This document shows positions 1 to 10,800 of a stretch of 64,000 bases of DNA, piece by piece; position 1 is the stretch's first letter, and each line of letters begins with the position of its first letter. The translations under genes and the position numbers were made by a program. The stretch is taken from assembly GCF_029227915.1 (NCBI RefSeq), contig NC_079876.1, positions 12,462,001 through 12,526,000 on the forward strand, in the 5' to 3' direction. Below the pieces are notes generated by a model, which saw only the letters and a list, made by a program, of their open reading frames with translations, searched no databases and was not told where the DNA came from. The DNA comes from Hydractinia symbiolongicarpus. Its lineage: Eukaryota; Cnidaria; Hydrozoa; Anthoathecata; Hydractiniidae.

Positions 1-7
1 TTAAAAA

Positions 8-175
8 ATGGTTAGTTGTTTTGCGTTTCGATGTACCAATCGATCAGAGAAGTGTGAAGAAGTAAGTTGTCACAGAATCCTGTCTGTGAAAAAGAAAGAA
101 CTCAAACAAAAATGGCTGAACAAAATACGTCTTGCAGGTGATCTATCAAGCAATCAAATTTTTATATTTGGTTAG
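8..175 (+). CDS. THAP-type zinc finger start, partial or fragment
   Basis: An ATG at 8 opens 55 codons ending at a TAG. The N-terminus has the THAP layout: Met-Val followed by a C-x4-C pair (residues 4 and 9), then Cys-His (21-22), then K-W-L-x-K-I-R, the family's conserved Trp region. THAP domains are C2CH zinc fingers that bind DNA and are common in transposase-derived genes. Only the first half of the domain is present: the second C-x2-H pair is missing. A possible donor (CAG/GTGATC near 137) could carry the protein into a later exon that I could not find. A dead fragment of a P-element-like transposase is equally possible. The THAP-like start is seen; the function is inferred. Confidence 0.5.
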   Translation: MVSCFAFRCTNRSEKCEEVSCHRILSVKKKELKQKWLNKIRLAGDLSSNQIFIFG

Positions 176-1202
176 CGCACTTCACAGATAGTTCTTTTAA
201 AAGAGATCTCCAGGAAATGAACTTCCATATTAAAATATTGCGACTGTTAAAATGTCATTTTAGCTGGTGAATGCGATCAAAGTTTCTCATTTCTTCTCAT
301 TTTATTATTTGTACTTAACACACCAAATAACGTTTTGTACATTTTTATATTAAATAAAAGAACATACCAATTTCCAATACAATCACCGACAAAAACGTTT
401 TCTAGTTACGTGTGTCTTTTGTAGCGCTCAAGTTTTTATTCTTTGTATTTGTACCAATTTTGGCTTAAAATGAAATTTTGATAACAAAAAATCAGAGGAA
501 CGTGAAATCCCAGGGTCAATTTTTTCTCAAAAAGCGCTCCAAAAGAAAAAATGACGTTTTTAAAGAGTTTCCTGCGCCTTCGGGCGCAGAAATTCAATTA
601 ACATAACATTGCAAAAAAATAAATGAAGATATGCATAATTTATATCTATATCATCTCTCTGCATACTCAGTTCACACATTTTTATAACACCTACAGAAAT
701 CTTTAAAAACAAATATCTTGTTAGTAAATTTTCGCATCTTTACGTTTGTGGTCTCTTTTTCCGAAAGCTTCCTATGGCTCATTAAAATTTTCGGTAATGG
801 AAAGCTGAATAAATTATGTACAAAAGGTTCCCGGATTTTTTTGTATAAATTACTGATTAGCGAATTATGACGATTATGTATAATTACAAGTAATTTTATA
901 ACAACATTATTAGAAAAAAAAACCGGGAACCTTTTTTAATTTAATTTATGCTGAATATTATGGTGCGAAAGCGAGATGTCTGCGACCACGCGCTCGAAAA
1001 AAGAAGCCATTTTAAAATGTACGGTGAAAAATTTTTCTTTCTGGAAAATTAACATCTCACGAAAGTAACACCATCAAAAAAGTTTTTCATCAAGCATTCA
1101 GAAACAAAAAAATTTTAAACAGATATAAAAGTATGGAGAAAATTATAAGGGTTTTTCTGAGACTACTCATCAATTGAGTTTTTTCCTTTACAGTAACCTT
1201 AA

Positions 1203-2625
1203 CCCTTCCCGCCCCAGGCATTTTTTAACACATTATGTCCCTGATCCCAGGCGTTTTTAGCAAAAAAACACATTTTTCGTAAATTTTATTAGTCTAAAAT
1301 AAACCTTAACAACTAATTTAAAGCATATACTATGTTTAAAATGCATGTAAGGTATTTCCCTTTTTTAAAAAATGTCATAAAGCATTATCAAGTCCCGGTT
1401 CGACTCCGGTAATAGACAATTCAGTAAGAATTGTAAGTATATAAAAGGAAAGTTGCCAATCCGTCTATTAGCCATGCTTAGATTGTGCTCAATGGACCAC
1501 AACCTATGCTTAGTTAGTGCTTTAGACCAGCAAATAAAAGGAATGTAAGAGGAACTTCTTATCAAATATATAAAACATAATTTTGAGATATATAAAACAT
1601 AATGTATATACTAAAACGTTATCAGTTTCTCAGTTCTCTATTCAGACATCATTTGAATATATTTACCAATGAAATCTTTATAATTATGATAAAGCATCCA
1701 TTTTTGACATGACAGTTCTTGGAAATGGAGTAAAAATAGTAGTGTCTGTTGACCAATAAGACTTTATTAAATCTTTTTTACTATGCCGAAATAAAAAGTC
1801 AAAGCCAAGAACCTTGACATTTTTTTCAGTGGAGATTCCATTTACTGGCCATCTAGCCAGGTCTGAAGAGGAAGGAAGACCATCACCAGCTTTTTTAAGA
1901 AATTCATGAGCATGGCGACTAGTTTCAGTAGTTATATCATAAATAATTTCATTGGTGATAAACAGTTTGAAAAAATAAAGTTCGTCGGCATCCTCATCCT
2001 CAGACATTTATTCCAGGATTTGCAGCAAAATGGGGCAACTTTTGTAACTTCTTGTCACCAGATTTCCATTGCCCCATGTTCCAACCATGAGGGTTTGGTT
2101 CCCTTCTAGCTTTCTTCGAACTAGGTTCTGCCAATTCATCATTATCAGTTGAACTTTCATCAACAAATTCTTTCCCACCATCAGAAAATCCAAAAAAATC
2201 TTCGTCATCACTATCACTCCGGCCAAATAATCTGTTAATTAGATCATCACTTGCTACTACATCCTCATCGCTATCCTCTTCAAGGTTTAATTCATTAATA
2301 GAGAAGCCAAATGATGCATTACTGCTGCTAAAAGGCGAAGATCCAGAGCCACAGCATGCTCTAAATCCAGTCGCCATCTTTGTTTTAATTTTTAAAAGCA
2401 AATCTGCATAACTTACGGTAGCCGAATTTAAAAATCGTCAGATCAAGCGCAAATGAGAGATAAATTATTCTAGTGTTAAAAAAATCGATCTTGTTAGTTT
2501 TAAAGATACAGGGCGGCCGTGAGGGCCGTTCAAAGTGGTCCTAGTGAAATCCCGGACCTGTCCGAGATCGGGATTATTTTAGTGCAGCAATATCCCGGAC
2601 TAGTCCGGGAACGGGACGGGAAGGG
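1203..2625. mobile_element. piggyBac-type DNA transposon, internally deleted
   Basis: The element is bounded by TTAA on both sides (1199-1202 and 2626-2629), the hallmark target duplication of piggyBac transposons. The ends are inverted copies of CCCTTCCCGnCCC (13 bp, one mismatch). Just inside the right end lies a perfect 18-bp palindrome at 2593-2610 (TCCCGGAC/GTCCGGGA around CTAG type centre) and a second imperfect one at about 2551-2570, probably subterminal transposase-binding sites. It encodes only the first part of a transposase on the minus strand. At 1423 bp it is well short of autonomous relatives, so it looks non-autonomous. Confidence 0.8.
1684..2401 (-). pseudogene. piggyBac transposase N-terminal part, frameshifted and truncated
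   Basis: Two overlapping minus-strand frames (2401 to 2000 and 2007 to 1684) join by one frameshift near 2003 and read as one protein start. It has an acidic Ser/Asp-rich leader, then the piggyBac N-terminal pattern: Pro-Gly-Ile-Asn, Y-F-F-K-L-F, an I-x-x-I-T-x-E-T-x-R-H-A segment, a Trp-Pro, and a late Y-W-S-T-D. These match the DDE_Tnp_1_7 family before its catalytic core. The reading stops after about 240 residues, before the catalytic Asp residues, against the roughly 550-600 usual in the family. A start at the second Met (just after the first) is also possible. The protein cannot be an active transposase as it stands. Confidence 0.75.
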
Positions 2626-2670
2626 TTAACTACACTATAAAAAATACAACATTATGAGCACTAGATCTTA

Positions 2671-3221
2671 CCCTATTGTACCTAGGGGGGACTAAGTGCC
2701 TGCAGCCTTGTTTAACTTTAGATACACATGTGATTAAGTGCTAAAATTTTGTGACTATTCCTAACTTTTATTATTGCTTCTGATAAAAAAAAAAAAATTT
2801 TTGGAATAATTTTGTACTTTGGGGGTATTGCTTTTTTTGGACGGGGTAAATTTTTTGGAATTTTGAAAACCGTTGAGATTCATGTAAGAATGTTATAAGA
2901 TGTTGTATTCAGTATATAATTATTTATTACATGTGTTGGTTACTAAGAGGTAACCAAGCTGTTGCTACGATGGTATATGGTTACTAGGGACAAAAACCTG
3001 ACCAGATTTGAAGGAAATATTGATCCAGCAAATTGACGTCATTTCTAATCCCTATGACGTCATCAAATTACTTTTTTTACCTGGATTGAGTTTGTACTAA
3101 GACATTCTCCAATTGAGCCAGGTTTCATCACTTGAGCACCAGTGGTTCAGAATTTATGGCCCGCGGGCACTTTTCCCCCCCCCAGGGTTAAAAGGGCCAA
3201 AAAAGCTCAGGTATAATAGGG
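2671..3221. mobile_element. TTAA-type MITE, copy with TIR CCCTATT..
   Basis: The left end reads CCCTATTGTACCT and the right end, reversed, CCCTATTATACCT. TTAA follows the right end at 3222-3225. On the left the flank is TTA with the next base lost. About 550 bp, no coding capacity. The ends resemble those of the elements at 11242 and 47192, so these belong to one loose piggyBac-like group. Confidence 0.6.
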
Positions 3222-3607
3222 TTAAGACATTCTTTTAAAAATCAGTCAACCCGCTTTATAAATAAAATTTTTACCGCCTTGGCTAGTTTCTCATATAATC
3301 TCGCACATGAATTGGCTCTGCGTATAATATCTACCAATGTACTCATTATTTATTTTGAGACGAAGAAAGGCTAAACCAAACACACATTCTGCAGATTGTC
3401 TGAATAATCTGCATGTGACGATGTTGAAAATACTTTCAGCACGAAGTCTATAGAATTTGTAAACAAAGGCAATTAAAAAATAAACTTTACTGTATTATAA
3501 TACGTTGCTTTAAAATAATCTATTTATGTCACACTATAACTTGCACAAGCAATCGTGACTCTGATCTTAAAACAAGATGCACGTTATTGTCTAAATCCAT
3601 CCATCCT

Positions 3608-3898
3608 TATGATTATTATAATATATCACATATTATATAATGGTGAAATATGTTTGCTAGCTAAAATGTACTGCCACTGAACTATCGCTCCGCTTTATAA
3701 GGGAAAAAAATACTTTGCAGAATATGTCATAACACCCTCCTCCGTAATAATTATTATGATATATCATATATAGCTAATGGTGAAATACGTTTGCTAGCTA
3801 AATATATAACTGCTGACTATTGCTTAAATAGTCCGCTTTATAGGGAAAAATATAAAAAATACATCGCAGAATATGCTTTCCGTAACACCCTCCTCCGT
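3608..3898. repeat. Tandem duplication of a ~145-bp unit
   Basis: Two diverged copies lie side by side, about 3608-3744 and 3745-3898. Both share the run TGGTGAAATA, then GTTTGCTAGCTAAA, then CCGCTTTATA, and both end with AACACCCTCCTCCG. The second copy is longer by small insertions. No coding potential was seen. Confidence 0.65.
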
Positions 3899-4199
3899 TC
3901 AAAAAAATTGCACATGTGGAACATAGATTTTTTATAGGACAAGAAAGCAATAATAAAATTTTTATTAAAATAATCATTAAACTTTATTACTTTGCGCTAA
4001 TACCTAAGGGGATTTTATTTTCAAAAAGTTTTAACAATGAAACTCACAGTTATTAGAAAATAATTACAGTATTGTTTTATCGCGAAGCATTTGTTAAATC
4101 ACTCACAACATAGCTCTCGCAAAGATCATTAAATGATTATGATAAACAAAAGATTAAAGGGCTTCCGACTTGCAGGAAAAGGTTTGTATAGCACGTGCG

Positions 4200-4600
4200 C
4201 AGAAGGTTAAGGGTTTGTTACACTTATTAAAATTTGCAAGTGCTTGTGCAAGTACTTGTATGTTATTGCTGCTGCTATTATCCATTATCCATGGGCTTGT
4301 ATAACAACTTGTGCAAGTTCTGATTTTTTTAAAATGATTTAAAAAAATCTACTGTCCCTGTAGAATAATTTTGAAGAATTAGCTTGCTATAGAAAATATG
4401 TACGCCAAAGAAAAGTGTAAACTTCAAATAAAATGTACGCGCAAAAGCATTTGTTTTTCGTATTTGAAATTGACAAAACTTGTGCAAGTATAAAAACTTG
4501 CACAACTGCTTGTACAAGTACTTGCAGAAGTATTTGTGTGGTATTTGCTATTCACAACTTTACTACGTGTAATGGACCCTTTACATTTGGACTGTACAGT
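4200..4600. repeat. Region rich in CTTGTGCAAGT-type words in both orientations
   Basis: Many copies of ACTTGTGCAAGT and GTACTTG variants occur on both strands between about 4225 and 4535, around a centre at about 4350. This looks like the remains of a small transposon with subterminal repeats. The ends could not be fixed with confidence. Confidence 0.35.
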
Positions 4601-4864
4601 ATTTTGCTTGTTGTAACAAATGCAAATACAAATGTTATTGATTGAAATAACGACTTACTATTGTTAGTGCAATCTTCAAACGCACAAATTTTACCAGCAT
4701 TCAATCTACCACATGATACTTATTAACACAACAATTATCTTTTTCCAAATGAATGTATATTTTCAGTATTACAAATTTTAACTCATGTAAACGAACTGAA
4801 GTAATATTAAAACACAACTCCAATGAAACTCCACAGATTATTAACACATGAAGTCTTTTTTCAG

Positions 4865-7800
4865 ATCGACTGGCACTAGCCTACAATTTATGTACAAAAT
4901 TTATACAAGACACAAACGTTGCACCAGATCGTGGAGAAGAATTTTGTTATTCATTGTTTGATTATGATTCAGAAAAGGTTTCTAGCATATTTTCGAACTC
5001 CTGGATTAAGTATCCTGTATTAGATTGTATTTGTGAATGGTTGTTCAACAATACAAATCTTCATTTCAAAGATGTTGTTGTGACAGTCAATAAGTGTTTG
5101 GTGAAATGTGGAAGACTGTCTTATGAGATAACAGAGGAAGACTTAAAACATCCCTTCCACGAAAATGAAGGTAAATATTTGTAACATTCATTTAAAATAA
5201 ATCAGACAAATTTTAAGTATTTCGTCTACATTTTAGCGGAAGTTGGTTATCATTCAGTTGCGTTTAAACCAAAAGACAGAAAAAAAATATATCAGTACCT
5301 TGCACAGGAGATATCAGCATGGGACATACGCTACTTAGCACATTTCTTGATTCCTTACAACGATGTAAACAAAATATATACTAACAATGTGGGGAATATT
5401 GAAGGAGTTATAGCACGTGTGTTGGAAACCTGGGATAGGAAATCACCTTCTTGGAATTGTCTGAAATCAGTTCTAACTTTCTTACAAATGGAAAAACATG
5501 TTACTGACATTGAAAGTAGGCTATATTTATGTTCCAATTGCTCTCCATCATCTTTTGAGAATTTTAATATTCTAACATGTGAGTCTAATAATTTTTAAAG
5601 TTATGCTGGAGGAGAGTCTGCTCATTGATCAAGACATTTTTAGGTCAGTTAAGTCTATGCCTTATGAGCTATTTTGATACGAGTCATTAATTTTATTATT
5701 TCTTTCTATTTTATAACGTGATAATTTTGTTAACATATTGATTGTGTGATTATGCTCGCGTGAGGCAGGCAAAAGCTATAGCATGAATTTATAACAAAAA
5801 TAGTCGCTTTATGTTGACACATTAATTTAAATTTCATATAAACAATGCAACAGTTTTATTTGTCATAAAAAGTCTGTATCGTGATATCGGCCAAATGACG
5901 TATGTATTTTTCTTTTTGTAGGTGGTGTGCATATGCAAGACAATTATGGTAAGTCTTACTTTGACTTGCCGTTTACCAGAAGCCTGTTTTAAACTTATAA
6001 AATTTTGTGACAAAGAAGAATTCGTTAGATGTTTCTTCCTTTTTTGTAAAAGCGTAAATATCCTTGCAGAATGTCAATAAATATAGGATAGGTTTATTAA
6101 GTTGCTATATTAGTTTGTTGTGGCTTCTGTATGTTCTACATTTGAAATATTTTCAAATTATTTACAAGTATCATTTATTTTTAATTTTAGACCATGAAAT
6201 AGCTGTACCAAGGTAAAAATGTTCTTAGTCATAATTTAGTTTTCATTAGTTTAAATGCTATTTTCATTAATGTTAAAAACGAAATAATTTTTCCATTTTA
6301 GCTATTTAATGTACAAAGACCATCGGAAAAATCTTGTCATACAATTTGACAAAAAGTGGTCTGTGGAAACTGTCCACAGCGTTGTTAGTGCAACAACTGC
6401 AGAACATTGGAAGCAACTTTGTTTAGATGAAGATTTCACTATCAAAGAAAAAGAAGGAAGATTATTTCTGATTATTTGCAACAACAAAGCAGATATAAAA
6501 AAAATATCAGTTTTATTAATCCATGAAAACAAAAAATCTCAAAAAGTTTTGATCAATGGTAAGTTATTTTATTACATTTATTATCTTTTATTGTGTTTAT
6601 ACTCAATTTGTGCTGCTTAAATAAACTACTCACATAAGTTTCCGAGGAATTTCCTCATCATGTTACTAAAGTTCGTTAGAAAGAAAGCTGCGTTTTTCTG
6701 AATGATTGTTTTAAAATCCTAAACCTTGACATTTTTTATTTCTTTTCTTGTTAGCTCTAACAAAATTATTTTTATTGGTAGAATAAACTTTAACGAACTT
6801 AAACGAAAAAATATAATATAAAAATATATATATAACTCAGCCTTTCAATAAAAAATCTGTAAATCAAATCAATTATAAAATTTCTTATACTTCTTATTCC
6901 ATTATTCTTCAAGGTGCTATTCACAAGCTTAAATTTTTGCAATATTTTCTTCGCAGACAATTCCTTTCCTAAAAGCATATTTATTTTATTTAGATATTGA
7001 ACTGGCAACTATACATAAATGTCCGACAACCGATTATTTAAATGTCATCACTCACAACAGTCGTTTGATATCTAAGCAGATAGAGTCTATTGTAAACAAG
7101 GAAACAAAAGAAGCAGATATCGAATTTATATGTGGTGGCAGCCTGAAAAGAATGTCAGCCAAAGCATACGAAGAGTATGAAAAAGATTACTCTGATCAAT
7201 ATTTCACCATCAATGGCAAGCGCATGGAGGAACCACTCCAGTTCCCACCTCCAATCTGTAACCAAAAATCTTCTGTATTTGCACAGAAAATGAAAGATGT
7301 CATACTAAAGTTAAAATACCAGTTTTTTACGATATTTACACATTATGATAGCAAGGATCATATCCAATTTTTGAATCTAAATGAAGAATTTCCCTTGAAA
7401 AGCAATATATCTAATGATAACCGAATACTACTAGTGTTTCTCAAGACATTGATAAACATTAGATACACTGATACAATCAACGCAATTGATATACAAGATG
7501 AGTTCAAAGCAGGCGAGACAGACCTTAAGGAATTATCCATCATCAATAAAAAATGTTTTAAACATGGTAATTGGACCATAATTAATGTTGTAGCTGCACC
7601 AAGTTTTAAAGTCAGCCAGGATACTCAAATATGTGTAAACTGTAACTTACTCTGTAAGAAAACACTATCTGAGGAAAGCAAGATTCTGGACTTTTTTTCT
7701 AACCTTCTACAGAATGCACACAAGAAAAGCAGCCGTGATGACGCGAAAGAACAATATATATCAATGGTTAGCAAAATAATGTGCTTTATGGCCACACGTA

Positions 7801-10800
7801 AAGCACTTTATACTGTTCCTTCACTTAGTGATAATATTCACGAGCAAATAAGTTCACTGATACTAAGTATACAGCAGCTTCGAATTTTGTATAGCAAATG
7901 TCAGAAGAAAATTATAACTGGTCCGTTAGGTAGTGGCAAAACTGTTTTAGGGTTATCTCACTTAGAACTTGCTTATGAATACTGTAAAGAAAACTCCATC
8001 ATTTTCTATGTAATTTGGGATGACAAAACATTACTAAAACAAGACGTTTTCAATTATGCTAATAGATTTAATTACAAGAGCAATGTTGATGTTATCGTTA
8101 CGGATATTGTCCAGTTAGCGAAGGATATAGAAATGCCTAAGGTTCCAACACCCTTACAGTTGTTTAAGTCGTTAGTTGAGAAACATGTTGGTAAGCAACT
8201 ACATTTTATACTTGACGAATTTAATGGTGAGATGCTTGGAATTGAAGAAGCATTATCACTGAAAAAATACTTTGAAACAGAAGCTAGGTTAGAACACTCA
8301 TACATTGTTGTATTTCCACAATCCATTGAAAAGCATAGATCCTTCGTTTCGCATGAAACAATCACAAAGCATGACAAATATAAATATGAGGAAACAGGGT
8401 TAAAGTTATATAAGCTTGAAAGGGCGATGAGAACATCTGAATCGATCTTTCAATTTTTAAGAGCTTTTGAACAGTTAGCAAGCAAAGGAAAAACAGTGAT
8501 TAAACTTCCTGTGCAAGAAGCCCAGCAAACGGTTAATACAAGCGTCGTTGGGACATTTTGGAATATTCTACAAAAGTTATTTTCCAGTTTAAAACAACCA
8601 GTACAACAGCCCCACAAATTGCAACAACAAGCAAATCAATCACAGCAACAATTACTGAAGCAACAACAACCAAAAGAGATTACTACGCCTTACAGAGATT
8701 TTGTAGAAAAAAATATAGACAGCAACTTTGAGGCTCTAATTGATATTGATCGTCTTGCAACGGCAATCCCAGATGAACATCTTTCAGATGTTGTAAGAAC
8801 AGAAACAAATTTTCATTTTAATTCAGCAGCTTTTATTGGTCATAATATAAAAGGTACCAAACCATTGTTGATACACCCTGAAGAAAAGAAAACAGAAGAA
8901 AAGGAGTTCATTCCAATGTTAGCTTTAGTTCTTCAAGACATTTGCTTGCATTACAATACTAAGCGTTTATTTATTTATAACACATATCATCAAATGACTA
9001 TATTTTACAGATTGCTGAAGCTATTAAACTTGAATTTTTTTCATTACGACGAGTCTACTGAATGGAAACTTTTAAAAAGCAATGAAGAAATCCCGGATCT
9101 TTTGCAATATTCAAGCTACAACATACTCACTACGCCTGAGGGTAGTCGTGGCATGGAAGCAAGTGAGTGCATCTGCCTAATTGAAAACAACGACTGCACA
9201 TTAAAACATTTAACATTGGAATCGATGTCTAGAGCTACACAAAACCTGATCATTGTTTCAACATCGAACATTCACCTATCTAAGTATTTATCAACTGGTC
9301 ACATTATCAAAGAACTTTTACGTGAATATTTAACTGAATATATTGTTACACATTCTGAAGAATTGGACAGTGAAAAACCATACACAAAAGACAGTGTGGA
9401 TAAAGTAACTTTCAACATAAATACACGATCCCGTAGGTTTGAAGAATTATTAAACAACATTGAACATATTGATCATCCTCAAGCAGCCCCTGTAACTGCA
9501 AATGTGGAAGAGATAATTTTTAAATGGTAAGCAGTTGGTAATGTTTAATTGCCCTGATTATGTTTCTGTGTTTTATTGTGTTGTTTTAAATCTTAACCTT
9601 AACACGTTAAACAAATGTTGTTGTTTTTTCCACCTCTTTCATAGAGGTATACTATGATGTGCGGCTCCTTGAGTAAAATATTTAGGCTAAATAATATAGT
9701 GGGGTTTTTTTGAGTGTAAGAATATGAAATGATAATACCCATCTGGCCTAAAATGGTATTTCCCGTTTTTATTACTAAATTTTTAGCGAGCATTTTTAAA
9801 ATTTTCTTAAAAAAGTATTTGAGGTGTTACAAAATATCAAACCCTTCAAAAACTAGGATTTTGTATTGTATAGAAACATGTCTAATCAATTATTCATTTC
9901 ACTTTAGCCTTCATCCTCCCGAAAAGGTTGACAAGATAACCTGCTTCTGTTTGTCAGAGAAATCATGTGAATTACGTTGGCAGCATAGTGCTGATAAATA
10001 TACAGTTAAAAAGAAAAGCAACTATTTCGATTGGGAAATTTTGGCAAGTGGTATTACATCTAACACATTCATCGTAGATGACATCAGTATAGGAGAAATT
10101 TGCACATTTTCAGTAGTTGCGGATAACCAAGTGGGTCAATCTGATGACAGCATTTTTTCATACCATCATAACTGGTAAGGTTAATTTAGATATATAGATA
10201 TATAGATATCGATATGTAGATATAGATATATAGATATAGATATAGATATATCTATCTGTATGTAGATATATAGAGATATATAGATATATAGATATCGATA
10301 TATAGATATAGATATAGATATAGAGAGATATAGATATAGATATAGATATAGATATAGAGAGATATAGATATATAGATGTAGATATAGATATATAGATATA
10401 GATATAATATATATATATATTTTTTTTTAGGCCTCCAACATTTAAAGGTAAGGATATTTAATATTTAACATTATATTAAAACTTACGGCCATTTATATGA
10501 AAGTAACCATGATACACAGTGCAATATTATATTTTATTTTCTGTTATTGCATTGAGAGGTTACTTTTGTAATATAATTTTCGGTATAACTACCACATTTT
10601 ATGTGTACAATCCTTACTTTTATCTGGTTTTAACATGAATTTCCTGGGTTTTTTTATTGTAAGCGAATAAGCAAGTATGATACAAAGAATTTTAATTGAA
10701 GTATAATAAATATTTTTACCTGATATAGTTATTTGTATTTATTATATTATTTGAAGCACTTACATAGGAAACGATATTTGAGTTAATACAAGTCCTGATT

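Noticed and set aside
1385-1410. B-box-like GGTTCGACTCC inside the piggyBac element
   Set aside because: No A box or cloverleaf upstream; chance match or decayed piece.
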